Notes under the pieces: model-generated
Database searches by the model: none
What the model saw: only the letters and a program-made list of their open reading frames with translations
What the model was told of the DNA's origin: nothing
Made by a program: the position numbers and the translations under genes
Origin: Pseudomonas uvaldensis
Lineage (GTDB): Bacteria > Pseudomonadota > Gammaproteobacteria > Pseudomonadales > Pseudomonadaceae
Length of the DNA: 64,000 nucleotides
Direction: 5' to 3'
Assembly: GCF_021271205.1 (NCBI RefSeq)
Contig: NZ_JAIWKS010000010.1
Location: 62,001 to 126,000 of the forward strand
In this document: positions 1 to 8,501 of the stretch, piece by piece
How positions within the stretch are numbered: position 1 is the stretch's first letter
Layout: each line of letters begins with the position of its first letter

Positions 1-1
1 A

Positions 2-154
2 GCCAAGGACGAAGCAGACTTCAGCAACCTCTGGGCCGGCCAGGCGTTTCCCATGGGCCGCGAGTTGCCCAGCGCCGAGTTGACCCGGCGACTGGCTGAG
101 GAGGCGTTGGCGCTGCTGCGGGGGCGGGGTAAGGTCTGGGACAGTGATAGCTGA
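2..154 (+). CDS. Nitronate monooxygenase-like protein, C-terminal end (partial)
   Basis: The window opens inside a gene. The frame starting at base 2 gives 50 residues and a TGA stop. The tail contains NLWAGQAFPMGRELP followed by an amphipathic helix, which resembles the C-terminus of 2-nitropropane dioxygenase/nitronate monooxygenases (FMN-dependent TIM-barrel enzymes that oxidise nitronates). The start and the catalytic part lie outside the window, so the family call rests on this tail only. Confidence 0.5.
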   Translation, partial: AKDEADFSNLWAGQAFPMGRELPSAELTRRLAEEALALLRGRGKVWDSDS

Positions 155-201
155 TCCATCGCCATCGCCCCGACAAAATGCCGCGTTCCGTTTGTGGGGC
201 A

Positions 202-229
202 TTCGCTATATATTTCCGTATATAGCGAA
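202..229. promoter_or_regulatory. ModE-type operator upstream of modA
   Basis: A perfect inverted repeat with 11-base arms, TTCGCTATATA and TATATAGCGAA, separated by 6 bases. It ends 23 bases before the modA start codon. The arm sequence matches the known ModE recognition pattern (CGNTATATA-N6-TATATNNCG). By analogy with E. coli modABC, molybdate-loaded ModE should repress the operon here. No modE gene lies in the window. Confidence 0.85.
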
Positions 230-252
230 CTTGCCCCTACGGAGCCTTGCCC

Positions 253-999
253 ATGCCCCCCCGTTTCTCGCTGTTGCCGCTTCCCTTTTTGATCATCGGC
301 GCCGTCCAGGCCGATGAGGTGCAGGTGGCGGTCGCCGCCAATTTCACCGCGCCGATCCAGGCCATTGCCGCCGATTTCGAAAAAGACACCGGGCATAAAT
401 TGGTGGCAGCGTACGGCGCCACCGGGCAGTTCTACACGCAGATCAAGAACGGCGCGCCATTCGAGGTGTTCCTCGCCGCCGACGACACCACCCCGGCCAG
501 ACTCGAAAGCGAAGGCAACACCGTCAAGGGCTCGCGCTTCACCTACGCCATCGGCACGCTGGCGCTCTGGTCGGCCAAGGACGGTTATGTCGACGACAAG
601 GGTCAGGTACTCAAGGACAACGCCTACCACCACCTTTCCATCGCCAACCCGAAAGCAGCGCCCTACGGCCTGGCTGCAACCCAGGTGCTGGACAAGCTGG
701 GGCTGACCTCGCAGGTCAAGAGCAAAATCGTTGAAGGCCAGAACATCACTCAGGCTTACCAGTTCGTCTCCACCGGCAACGCCGAGCTCGGCTTCGTCGC
801 CTTGTCCCAAGTGTACAAGGACGGCAAGCTCAGCAGCGGTTCGGCATGGATCGTCCCGGCCGAACTGCATGACCCGATCAAGCAGGACGCGGTCGTCCTC
901 GACAAAGGCCGGGACAACCCCGCCGCCATGGCATTGGTGGACTATCTCAAGGGCCCGAAAGCGGCTGCCATCATCCAGGCCTATGGGTATCAACGCTAA
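253..999 (+). CDS. modA: Molybdate ABC transporter, periplasmic binding protein ModA
   Basis: A 248-residue periplasmic binding protein that delivers molybdate to ModB. It has a signal peptide (hydrophobic residues 5-19, likely cleavage after AVQA) and a mature start EVQVAVAANFTAPI, typical of ModA. The GATGQFYTQIKNGAPFEVF stretch matches the oxyanion-binding region. The ATG at 253 is preferred because GGAG at 241-244 lies 8 bases upstream; an in-frame TTG at 247 is too close to that site. It is first gene of modABC and directly follows the ModE-type operator, so it is probably derepressed when molybdate is scarce. Confidence 0.93.
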   Translation: MPPRFSLLPLPFLIIGAVQADEVQVAVAANFTAPIQAIAADFEKDTGHKLVAAYGATGQFYTQIKNGAPFEVFLAADDTTPARLESEGNTVKGSRFTYAIGTLALWSAKDGYVDDKGQVLKDNAYHHLSIANPKAAPYGLAATQVLDKLGLTSQVKSKIVEGQNITQAYQFVSTGNAELGFVALSQVYKDGKLSSGSAWIVPAELHDPIKQDAVVLDKGRDNPAAMALVDYLKGPKAAAIIQAYGYQR

Positions 1000-1680
1000 A
1001 TGCCACTGACCAGCGCCGACTACGCCGCCATCTGGCTGACCCTGAAACTCGCCTCTGTAACCACAGTGATCCTGCTGCTCATCGGCACGCCCATCGCTCT
1101 GTGGCTGTCGCAGACCCGTTCCTGGCTACGCGGGCCGGTGGGTGCCGTGGTGGCGTTGCCGTTGGTGCTGCCGCCCACGGTCATCGGCTTCTATCTGTTG
1201 CTGGCGCTCGGGCCGAACGGCTGGCTCGGTCAGCTCACCCAGGGCCTCGGGTTAGGTAGCCTCACTTTCAGTTTCGCCGGGCTGGTGGTCGGCTCAGCGA
1301 TCTATTCCATGCCGTTCGTGGTGCAACCGTTGCAAAACGCCTTCGCGGCCATCGGCAGCCGTCCGCTGGAGGTCGCCGCCACCTTGCGCGCTGACCCATG
1401 GGACACGTTTTTCAGTGTCATTGTGCCCCTGGCCCGGCCCGGCTTCATCACCGCCGCGATTCTTGGTTTCGCCCACACCGTCGGCGAGTTCGGCGTCGTG
1501 CTGATGATCGGCGGCAATATTCCGGAAAAAACGCGGGTCGTGTCGGTGCAGATCTACGACCATGTCGAAGCCTTGGAGTACGCCCAGGCTCACTGGCTGG
1601 CGGCGGCGATGCTGCTGTTCTCGTTTCTGGTGCTGCTGGCGTTGTATTCCAGTCGCAGAACCCGGTCTGGTTGGAGCTGA
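1000..1680 (+). CDS. modB: Molybdate ABC transporter permease ModB
   Basis: A 226-residue inner-membrane permease with about five or six hydrophobic helices. The EAA-loop region, around EVAATLRADPWDTFFSVI (near residues 128-145), is the contact for the ModC ATPase. The ATG follows the modA stop codon with no gap, indicating translational coupling. The length is normal for ModB. It should be co-regulated with modA through the upstream operator. Confidence 0.93.
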   Translation: MPLTSADYAAIWLTLKLASVTTVILLLIGTPIALWLSQTRSWLRGPVGAVVALPLVLPPTVIGFYLLLALGPNGWLGQLTQGLGLGSLTFSFAGLVVGSAIYSMPFVVQPLQNAFAAIGSRPLEVAATLRADPWDTFFSVIVPLARPGFITAAILGFAHTVGEFGVVLMIGGNIPEKTRVVSVQIYDHVEALEYAQAHWLAAAMLLFSFLVLLALYSSRRTRSGWS

Positions 1681-1683
1681 CCG

Positions 1684-2763
1684 ATGATTCAAGCGCGTTT
1701 TCAGCTCGACCGTGGAGATTTTTCCCTCGACCTGGATGTGCAGTTGCCGGGCCGTGGCGTGACCGCGTTATATGGTCAGTCCGGTTCCGGCAAGACCACC
1801 TGCCTGCGCTGCATGGCCGGACTGGAGCAGCCGAAGCAGGGTTTTATCGAGGTCAATGGCCAAATCTGGCAGGACACCGCGCGTGGCGTGTTCGTACCGC
1901 CTTATCAGCGGGCACTGGGCTATGTATTCCAGGAGGCGAGCCTGTTCGCCCACCTGTCGGTGCGGGCCAACCTGACGTTCGGCTTCAAGCGTATCGCGCC
2001 GGCACAACGGCGGGTGAGCCTGGATCAGGCGACCGAACTGCTGGGCATCGGGCACCTTCTGGCTCGACAGCCACACACCCTGTCCGGCGGCGAACGCCAA
2101 CGGGTGGGTATCGCCCGAGCGCTGTTGACCAGCCCACGGCTGCTGTTGATGGATGAACCCCTGGCCGCCCTCGATACCCGACGCAAGAACGAAATCCTGC
2201 CCTACCTGCAACGTTTGCACGATGAACTGGATATCCCGGTGGTGTACGTCAGCCATTCCCAGGACGAAGTGGCGCGCCTGGCCGACCATATCGTGCTGCT
2301 CGATGCCGGTCGTGCCCTCGCCAGCGGACCGATTGGCGAAACCCTGGCCCGGCTCGATCTGCCGCTGGCGCTGGGGGACGACGCGGGCGTGGTCATCCAG
2401 GGTAAGGTCAGCGGTTATGACGCCGGTTATCAGCTGCTCACCCTCACACTCCCCGACAGTCGATTGGAGGTACGCGTCGCCCATACGCCGCTGGCCTGCG
2501 GACAGCCACTGCGCTTCAAGGTGCAGGCACGGGACGTCAGCCTCAGCCTGGCGAACGACGCCCACACCAGCATCCTCAACCGCCTGCCGGTCACGGTGAT
2601 CAGCGAACTGGCCGCCGACAACGCCGCCCATGTGCTGATTCGCCTGGAAGCGGCCGGTACCCCGCTGTTGGCGCGCATTACCCGATACTCGCGTGATCAG
2701 TTGCAATTGCATCCGGGGCAATCGTTGTGGGCACAGATCAAGGCAGTGGCAGTGTTGGCGTAA
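1684..2763 (+). CDS. modC: Molybdate ABC transporter ATP-binding protein ModC
   Basis: A 359-residue ATPase that powers molybdate import. It has Walker A GQSGSGKTT at residues 31-39, the signature LSGGERQR near 133, Walker B LLLMDEP near 152 and the switch-region VSHSQDE. A C-terminal TOBE/Mop domain (about residues 290-355), typical of ModC, binds molybdate as a regulatory ligand. It starts 3 bases after the modB stop and is the last gene of the operon. Confidence 0.94.
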   Translation: MIQARFQLDRGDFSLDLDVQLPGRGVTALYGQSGSGKTTCLRCMAGLEQPKQGFIEVNGQIWQDTARGVFVPPYQRALGYVFQEASLFAHLSVRANLTFGFKRIAPAQRRVSLDQATELLGIGHLLARQPHTLSGGERQRVGIARALLTSPRLLLMDEPLAALDTRRKNEILPYLQRLHDELDIPVVYVSHSQDEVARLADHIVLLDAGRALASGPIGETLARLDLPLALGDDAGVVIQGKVSGYDAGYQLLTLTLPDSRLEVRVAHTPLACGQPLRFKVQARDVSLSLANDAHTSILNRLPVTVISELAADNAAHVLIRLEAAGTPLLARITRYSRDQLQLHPGQSLWAQIKAVAVLA

Positions 2764-2875
2764 GCCCCAAGGCCTCTGTCCAACCCTGTGGGAGCCCAAA
2801 AAATCCGGCACGACCGCAACGGCCTGTGGTCAATGAATCCATAGGCTCCCCGGATCTGCAGCCAAGGATTCTTTC

Positions 2876-3913
2876 ATGCCCGATAACCCGTCCCCGCAAG
2901 CATTGCCGCCCGACCTGCATTATGTCGACGACACCGGCCCCGGCATCACCCGCAAGAAGTTACGGGGCAAGTTCTGTTATTTCGACCAACAGGGCCAGCG
3001 CATCACCGACGCGGCTGCAATCCAGCGCATCAATGCCCTGGCGGTACCGCCGGCCTACACCGATGTCTGGATCTGTCCCGACCCGCGCGGCCATCTCCAG
3101 GCCACCGGTCGCGATGCCCGTGGGCGTAAGCAATATCGCTACCATGCGCGCTGGCGCGAGGTGCGCGACGCCGACAAATATTCGCGCATGCTGGAATTCG
3201 GCCGGGCCCTGCCACGCCTGCGCAAACGCCTGGAAGCGATCCTCGCCACGCCCGGCTTCAGCCGCGACAAAGTCCTGGCCACAGTCATCACCTTGCTGGA
3301 CGTGACGCTGATTCGCGTCGGCAATACTCAGTACGCCCGCGACAATCGCTCCTACGGCCTGACCACCCTGCGCAACAAGCATGTCGAGGTGAACGGTAGC
3401 GCCATCGCCTTCCAGTTCCGGGGCAAAAGCGGCGTCGAACACCAGATCACCGTCAAGGACCGGCGCCTGGCGCGGATCATCAAGCGCTGCCAGGAAATAC
3501 CCGGCCAGAACCTGTTCCAGTACCTGGACGAGAACGGTGAGCGCCACAGCGTCACCTCATCGGACATCAACGCTTACCTCAAGACCCTCACCGGCGCTGA
3601 CTTCACCGCCAAGGACTACCGCACCTGGGCCGGCAGCGCAGCGGCACTGGCCGGGCTGCGTACACTGAGCTGGGACACAGAGACGGAAGCCAGGAAACAC
3701 GTCGTCGAAATGGTCCGCCAGGTCGCCCAGCAGTTGGGTAACACACCGACCGTCTGTCGTAAATGCTACATCCATCCCGCCGTCCTGGAGGGCTTTCTGC
3801 TCGGTGCTTTGAGGGAGTTACCCAAACCCCGGGTACGCAAGGGTCTCAGCGAAGAAGAAGTCGCGCTGGCGATGTTTTTGCAGAAGCTGGCGCAAGCCGC
3901 CGAAGCCTGTTGA
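2876..3913 (+). CDS. DNA topoisomerase IB (poxvirus-like)
   Basis: A 345-residue type IB topoisomerase that relaxes supercoils through a 3'-phosphotyrosine intermediate. The catalytic residues align with the vaccinia enzyme: Arg147 (IRVGN), Lys184 (FRGKSG), Arg249 (KDYRTWAGS) and nucleophile Tyr298 (CYIHPAV). Asn289 sits where vaccinia has His265, a substitution known in bacterial members. The N-terminal part (about 10-100) is the clamp domain. It is monocistronic, about 110 bases after modC. The length is normal for the bacterial family. Confidence 0.9.
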   Translation: MPDNPSPQALPPDLHYVDDTGPGITRKKLRGKFCYFDQQGQRITDAAAIQRINALAVPPAYTDVWICPDPRGHLQATGRDARGRKQYRYHARWREVRDADKYSRMLEFGRALPRLRKRLEAILATPGFSRDKVLATVITLLDVTLIRVGNTQYARDNRSYGLTTLRNKHVEVNGSAIAFQFRGKSGVEHQITVKDRRLARIIKRCQEIPGQNLFQYLDENGERHSVTSSDINAYLKTLTGADFTAKDYRTWAGSAAALAGLRTLSWDTETEARKHVVEMVRQVAQQLGNTPTVCRKCYIHPAVLEGFLLGALRELPKPRVRKGLSEEEVALAMFLQKLAQAAEAC

Positions 3914-4058
3914 TCGAAGCGTTCGACGCCCGAGACATCCGCCAATGCCCTGCTAGGCTATGTACGAAAGAGGAACATCCGACAGCCTGCGAACTCCCAA
4001 CTGTACGGCACCGCCGATCCGCAGACACTTCAACGAATGAAGTCGACAGGAGCTTGAG

Positions 4059-4622
4059 ATGTCCGAACATATCGTCCACTTTCATTGCCAGATAGATCAG
4101 GGAACCACGGAGCGCTTCCGGGACAATTGCCTGGAAGCCATCGAAAAAGGCGCAGATTCATTGATGCTCAACCTCTCTACGGTGGGCGGCAGCACCAATT
4201 TCGGCTTCACCCTCTACACCTTCATCAAGTCCCTGCCCGTGCCGGTGCGCGCCGTGAATGCCGGCAACATCGAGTCGATGGGCATCGTCATGTATCTGGC
4301 TGCCAGCGACCGCACCACCACGCCTCATTCGCGCTTTTTGATCCACCCGATGAACTGGTATTTCGGTCAGAAATCGGTGGACCATTCCCGCTTGCGCGAA
4401 TACCTGTCCAGCCTGGACAACGACGTGGCGCGGTACGTGGAGATCTACGTCAAGGAAACCGCCGGCGCCGCCACTCAGTTGGATATTTTCAAATGCCTGT
4501 GCGCCGAGGAGCGGGTCATCCCGGCGGAAAACTCTCTGGCGTTCGGCATTGCGCATCGGGTCGAGCAGGTGGTGTTTTCAGCGGAGGCCAAGCATTGGAA
4601 AGTCAGCGGAGGGGACGATTGA
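4059..4622 (+). CDS. Orphan ClpP-like serine protease family protein
   Basis: A 187-residue protein with the ClpP/crotonase fold signature. GNIESMGIVMYLAA places the probable nucleophile at Ser73, and SRFLIHPMNW places a His at 96, similar to the Ser-His spacing in ClpP. It has no signal peptide and no adjacent ClpX/ClpA gene. A good Shine-Dalgarno site (CAGGAG) precedes the ATG. It may be a self-compartmentalised peptidase or work with a distant ATPase; the substrate is unknown. It is clearly divergent from housekeeping ClpP. Confidence 0.75.
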   Translation: MSEHIVHFHCQIDQGTTERFRDNCLEAIEKGADSLMLNLSTVGGSTNFGFTLYTFIKSLPVPVRAVNAGNIESMGIVMYLAASDRTTTPHSRFLIHPMNWYFGQKSVDHSRLREYLSSLDNDVARYVEIYVKETAGAATQLDIFKCLCAEERVIPAENSLAFGIAHRVEQVVFSAEAKHWKVSGGDD

Positions 4623-4685
4623 TCAGCGACAAGACATTGGCTCTTCAGACATCCTCTATATAGCCATTCAGTGCCCCGCAACTTT

Positions 4686-4731
4686 CAAGCGAAGCGGCTG
4701 TACAACTTCCAAGCGCAACGGCTGTATAACT
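4686..4731. repeat. Imperfect 22-base direct repeat upstream of the KGG stress gene
   Basis: Two copies of CAAGCG(A/C)A(G/A)CGGCTGTA(C/T)AACT lie at 4686-4707 and 4710-4731, a 24-base period with three mismatches. The second copy ends in TATAAC followed by a T-run. The pair is about 110 bases upstream of the KGG-repeat gene and could be tandem regulator sites or part of its promoter. The function is not established. Confidence 0.4.
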
Positions 4732-4840
4732 TTTTTACCACTCGTCGCCAGCGAAACGATTTTTCTAAACTTCCGGTCGGCATTTTCTTTCACAGTAATG
4801 CGAGGCAGTTACTCGCTTAACCAAAATGAGGAATCTCGAA

Positions 4841-5020
4841 ATGGCTAATAGCGGAAACAAGAACCCAGGTAACTTCGCAAACGACCGTGAGAAAGCTTCC
4901 GAAGCCGGCAAAAAAGGCGGACACGCTTCGGGCGGAAACTTTGCCAACGACCGGGAAAAAGCCTCCGAAGCCGGTAGGAAAGGTGGCGAACGCAGCCATG
5001 GCGGCGGCAGGAAATCGTAA
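4841..5020 (+). CDS. KGG-repeat general stress protein (Con-10/YciG-like)
   Basis: A 59-residue, very hydrophilic protein with two copies of the GNFANDREKASEAG(K/R)KGG unit, the KGG repeat found in YciG and fungal Con-10 stress proteins. The ATG at 4841 is chosen because AGGA at 4829-4832 lies 8 bases upstream; an in-frame ATG at 4826 overlaps that site. Family members are induced in stationary phase or by general stress. The biochemical role is unknown. Confidence 0.85.
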   Translation: MANSGNKNPGNFANDREKASEAGKKGGHASGGNFANDREKASEAGRKGGERSHGGGRKS

Positions 5021-5080
5021 CCCGGAGGACCGTTGGGGCGCAGCCTGCTGCGCCCCGGCGCTTATTCTGTCGAGGTCAGC

Positions 5081-5308
5081 ATGAGCCACCAGGACCGATT
5101 CATCGTCAGTTTTATCGCCAACGGCCAACCCGATAGCCGGGTGCTGGAGGCCGACACCGAGACGCTGAGCGTCAGCGAAGCCGAGGCCCTGCTGAGGATG
5201 TCTTTCAGCGAACTCAAGGCCGTCGAGCTCAGTGACATCCAAGTTCAGAAAAGAACTCGACCCTTAGAAGAAGAACATGGGGTGCCGGGGCATTTTAAAC
5301 AGCCCTGA
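5081..5308 (+). CDS. Small conserved-type hypothetical protein
   Basis: A 75-residue acidic protein with no recognised domain, signal or membrane segment. The ATG at 5081 is preceded by GAGGT at 5072-5076. It sits 60 bases after the KGG-repeat stress gene on the same strand and may be cotranscribed with it. Codon use is like the neighbours, so it is probably a real gene. Confidence 0.6.
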   Translation: MSHQDRFIVSFIANGQPDSRVLEADTETLSVSEAEALLRMSFSELKAVELSDIQVQKRTRPLEEEHGVPGHFKQP

Positions 5309-5435
5309 CCCTTTACTTTTATCAGTGCATTAATTAAACCCAGCGCCCCTTCACTTCGCCTGGCTTACTCTTGCCGCAATAACGATCCGCTGGTGAGAGA
5401 ACTTATACCCTCACCATGCGATTCCTTTCCAAACA

Positions 5436-6191
5436 TCAATGGGCATGTTCACCTGTCGGATCCTTGATCTGCCACACCCGCCCTTTCTGCCAAGCATCCG
5501 CACCAGGATCCACCGCCGGGGTTTCGATACCGGACCGGGCGCGCTTCTTCGCTTCACTGTCCACCCCCATGCGGCTGTCGCGTTCGCGCACCCGTTGCGG
5601 GTCGATCTGCCCGTCCGCGGTAAACCCCATCATCAACTGCGGCACGCCGTAAGGCAGCGGGTTGCCCTGCTCGGGATGCCAGGTGTGCCAGGTCTTGCCG
5701 TAGGTGCCCACCAGCTTTTCCATTAGCCGGGTTTCCGCTACTTCAGGGATGCCGGGAGCGATCAGTTGTCCGGATTTCACTTCATGCACATGGCTGTGCC
5801 ACAGTTGCTTCTCGCTGGCGGGCAAGCCTTCGAACAGCCGCTTGCTGATGATGTATTCCACGCCCATCAACTTGGCGCGGGAAGTGTTGCCGTCGAAGAT
5901 GGCGCACTGGAAGACTTCCTCGTTCAGCGCCGTACAGTAGTGATGGGCTTCCATTTGCCCGGACATCCGGCCGTTGTAGAAATGAAAGCCGTCGAGATAC
6001 GTATTCAGTGCCTGCAGCGGGGGTTTGTCCTGCAGCACGCCGGCCCCTGCTTCCAGCGTGACGGTGCTCGGGGTCTTCGCGGCCCCGGGTACGCTCACGG
6101 ACGAATCGGTGTTGCCGCCCGCGCAACCGCTCAACCCCACCGCCGCAGCGCAAATCATTGCCCAACGGTCCTTACTGTTTTTTCCCTGCAT
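5436..6191 (-). CDS. DUF1264 (OBAP-like) lipoprotein
   Basis: A 251-residue predicted lipoprotein. The signal peptide ends in the lipobox LSGC (about residues 19-22). The body matches the DUF1264 family, related to plant oil-body-associated proteins: LDGFHFYNGRMSGQMEAHHYC, an ISKRLFEGLP segment and LWHSHVHEV. The role in bacteria is unknown. The ATG at 6191 is chosen for its AGGAGAG site 6-8 bases upstream. The frame stays open well upstream but has no signal sequence or ribosome site there. Confidence 0.8.
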   Translation of the reverse strand: MQGKNSKDRWAMICAAAVGLSGCAGGNTDSSVSVPGAAKTPSTVTLEAGAGVLQDKPPLQALNTYLDGFHFYNGRMSGQMEAHHYCTALNEEVFQCAIFDGNTSRAKLMGVEYIISKRLFEGLPASEKQLWHSHVHEVKSGQLIAPGIPEVAETRLMEKLVGTYGKTWHTWHPEQGNPLPYGVPQLMMGFTADGQIDPQRVRERDSRMGVDSEAKKRARSGIETPAVDPGADAWQKGRVWQIKDPTGEHAH

Positions 6192-6283
6192 GTCATCTCT
6201 CCTTTTTCCATGACTGTCCATGAGAAAGGGATCCTGCACAGCGGGTTTGATTTTCCTGCCAGCGAACCGACGGGCGGATCGTA

Positions 6284-6817
6284 TCAGCGTGGGTCGTAAG
6301 CCCGTTTCACCGTCTCGATCCAGGCAGGGTCCAGGCGCGGCTGGTCGATGTCCAGCTGCAGCCGTTGCATGGCCGCCACATGCTCGGCAGCCTCTCGCTC
6401 CAGTGAACCCTGGGCGCTGGAGTTGGCGTCCAGTTGATGCATCTGGGCCAGCCCCAGGTGATAGAACCTCAGCACGTTCATGGCGACCGGATCCCGGACC
6501 TGCACGCCGGCTTTCACCTGATGCATCACGTTGGTGATACTCATCAGGCTGCGCTTGAGCTGCCAGCCGTACACCGCTGCGGCCATCCACGGCTGGGACC
6601 AGAAATACAGGCGCATCAGCACGACCATCGCCAGTACGGCTGCAATGACTCCCCCCAGGTTGAAACGAAAGTTATCGCCCCCAGGCGTGCCGAACAGCAT
6701 CACGGCGAGGCTGGACAGCAACATCGCCAGCGCCAGGAACACCACCGCGACAATGAGCGTGCTGCGTCGTGTCTGCTGTCGGTAGAGAGCGGCGTCCCAC
6801 GGTTTGATCTCGAACAT
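6284..6817 (-). CDS. DUF3087 family membrane protein
   Basis: A 177-residue protein with two transmembrane helices (about residues 22-42 and 55-73) and a soluble, helical C-terminal half. The N-terminus FEIKPWDAALYRQQTRRST and the overall layout match DUF3087, a family of unknown function common in Pseudomonas. It lies 92 bases upstream of the DUF1264 lipoprotein gene on the same strand and could share its transcript. Confidence 0.75.
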   Translation of the reverse strand: MFEIKPWDAALYRQQTRRSTLIVAVVFLALAMLLSSLAVMLFGTPGGDNFRFNLGGVIAAVLAMVVLMRLYFWSQPWMAAAVYGWQLKRSLMSITNVMHQVKAGVQVRDPVAMNVLRFYHLGLAQMHQLDANSSAQGSLEREAAEHVAAMQRLQLDIDQPRLDPAWIETVKRAYDPR

Positions 6818-7035
6818 CGCGGTGCTTTTTCCTCGTATGGGCGCAAAAAAGTGTCGCGCATTATCGCCTGATCGGTCGATTTAGCTATGCTGGGACTCAT
6901 TTTGCGTTGCAACCGACCCGACGGGTCCGGATCAAAGTCCATGGCGGTACCGCAAGGATCATGCGATCTTCTGCGTGGACGGTTTTTACAAGATGCCGTC
7001 GTTGTGTGCATGGCATCGTTTTCAAGGAAAGCTGA

Positions 7036-8409
7036 ATGACTCAAAGACATGTAATCAACGCCTCGGTCAGCCCCAAGGGTAGCCTGGAGACCCTGTCCCA
7101 GCGCGAAGTCCAGCAACTGAGCGAAGCCGGTTCCGGCAGTATCTATACCCTCTTCCGCCAGTGCGCCCTGGCCATCCTCAATACCGGCGCCCATGTCGAT
7201 AACGCCAAGACCATCCTGGAAGCCTACAAGGACTTCGAGATCCGCATTCACCAGCAGGATCGGGGCGTGCGCCTGGAATTGCTGAACGCGCCGGCCGACG
7301 CCTTCGTCGACGGCGAGATGATCGCCAGCACCCGCGAAATGCTGTTCAGCGCCCTGCGCGACATCGTCTACACCGAAAACGAACTGGACAGCCAGCGCAT
7401 CGACCTCAGCTCCTCCCAGGGCATCAGTGACTATGTGTTCCACCTGCTGCGCAACGCCCGTACGTTGCGTCCGGGCGTGGAGCCGAAGATCGTCGTGTGC
7501 TGGGGCGGTCATTCGATCAATACCGAAGAATACAAATACACCAAAAAGGTCGGCCACGAGCTGGGCCTGCGCAGCCTGGACATCTGCACCGGCTGCGGCC
7601 CGGGCGTGATGAAGGGCCCGATGAAAGGCGCCACCATTGCCCACGCCAAGCAGCGGATACATGGCGGTCGTTACCTGGGCCTGACGGAGCCGGGCATCAT
7701 CGCCGCCGAGGCACCGAACCCGATCGTCAACGAGCTGGTGATCCTGCCGGACATCGAGAAACGCCTGGAAGCCTTCGTGCGCGTCGGCCACGGCATCATC
7801 ATCTTCCCGGGCGGTGCCGGTACGGCGGAAGAGTTCTTGTACCTGCTGGGCATCCTGATGCACCCAGCCAACCAGGAACTGCCCTTCCCGGTGATCCTCA
7901 CCGGGCCGAAAAGCGCCGCGCCGTACTTCGATCAACTGCATGCCTTTGTCGGCGCGACCCTGGGCGAGGCCGCCCAGAAACACTACCAGATCATCATCGA
8001 CGACCCGGCCGAAGTGGCGCGCAAGATGACCCAGGGGCTCAAGGACGTGAAGCAGTTCCGCCGTGAGCGCAACGACGCCTTCCATTTCAACTGGCTGCTG
8101 AAAATCGACGAAGGCTTCCAGCGCCCCTTCGACCCGACGCACGCCAACATGGCCAGCCTGGGCCTGCGCCGCGACCTGCCCGCGCACGAACTGGCCGCCA
8201 ATCTGCGCCGAGCGTTCTCGGGAATCGTGGCGGGTAACGTCAAGGACAAGGGCATCCGCCTGATCGAGGAACATGGTCCCTACGAAATCCACGGCGACGC
8301 CGCCATCATGGAGCCCCTCGACCGCCTGCTCCAGGCTTTCGTCGCCCAGCACCGCATGAAACTGCCGGGCGGCGCGGCGTATGTGCCCTGCTATCGCGTG
8401 GTGACCTGA
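7036..8409 (+). CDS. ppnN: Nucleotide 5'-monophosphate nucleosidase PpnN (LOG family)
   Basis: A 457-residue cytosolic enzyme of the YgdH/PpnN type. It cleaves purine and pyrimidine 5'-monophosphates to base plus ribose 5-phosphate; the E. coli enzyme is stimulated by (p)ppGpp. The LOG-family signature PGGAGTAEE is near residues 258-266 and a CTGCGPGVMKGPMKGA phosphate-binding loop precedes it. The flanking N- and C-terminal domains give the long form typical of PpnN. AAGGA sits 7 bases before the ATG. It is monocistronic and followed by a REP hairpin. Confidence 0.92.
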   Translation: MTQRHVINASVSPKGSLETLSQREVQQLSEAGSGSIYTLFRQCALAILNTGAHVDNAKTILEAYKDFEIRIHQQDRGVRLELLNAPADAFVDGEMIASTREMLFSALRDIVYTENELDSQRIDLSSSQGISDYVFHLLRNARTLRPGVEPKIVVCWGGHSINTEEYKYTKKVGHELGLRSLDICTGCGPGVMKGPMKGATIAHAKQRIHGGRYLGLTEPGIIAAEAPNPIVNELVILPDIEKRLEAFVRVGHGIIIFPGGAGTAEEFLYLLGILMHPANQELPFPVILTGPKSAAPYFDQLHAFVGATLGEAAQKHYQIIIDDPAEVARKMTQGLKDVKQFRRERNDAFHFNWLLKIDEGFQRPFDPTHANMASLGLRRDLPAHELAANLRRAFSGIVAGNVKDKGIRLIEEHGPYEIHGDAAIMEPLDRLLQAFVAQHRMKLPGGAAYVPCYRVVT

Positions 8410-8460
8410 TTTACTGATCACCGCCACTGCCTGTGGGACTGAGGATCACCGCAGATCAAA

Positions 8461-8488
8461 TGTGGGAGCGAGCCTGCTCGCTCCCACA
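8461..8488. repeat. REP hairpin
   Basis: A perfect inverted repeat with 13-base arms (TGTGGGAGCGAGC and its complement) and a 2-base loop. It lies between the convergent ppnN and HAD genes. The sequence is the typical Pseudomonas REP core. It may act as a bidirectional terminator or protect the transcript ends. Confidence 0.85.
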
Positions 8489-8501
8489 GGGTCGGTGGTG
8501 G

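Noticed and set aside
6192..6590. Upstream extension of the DUF1264 gene frame by 133 codons
   Set aside because: The extension overlaps the DUF3087 gene, has no ribosome site, and would bury the lipoprotein signal; the ATG at 6191 has a strong AGGAGAG site.
6700..8427. 575-codon open frame antisense to ppnN
   Set aside because: High-GC shadow of a well-recognised gene; the encoded sequence has no domain and biased composition.
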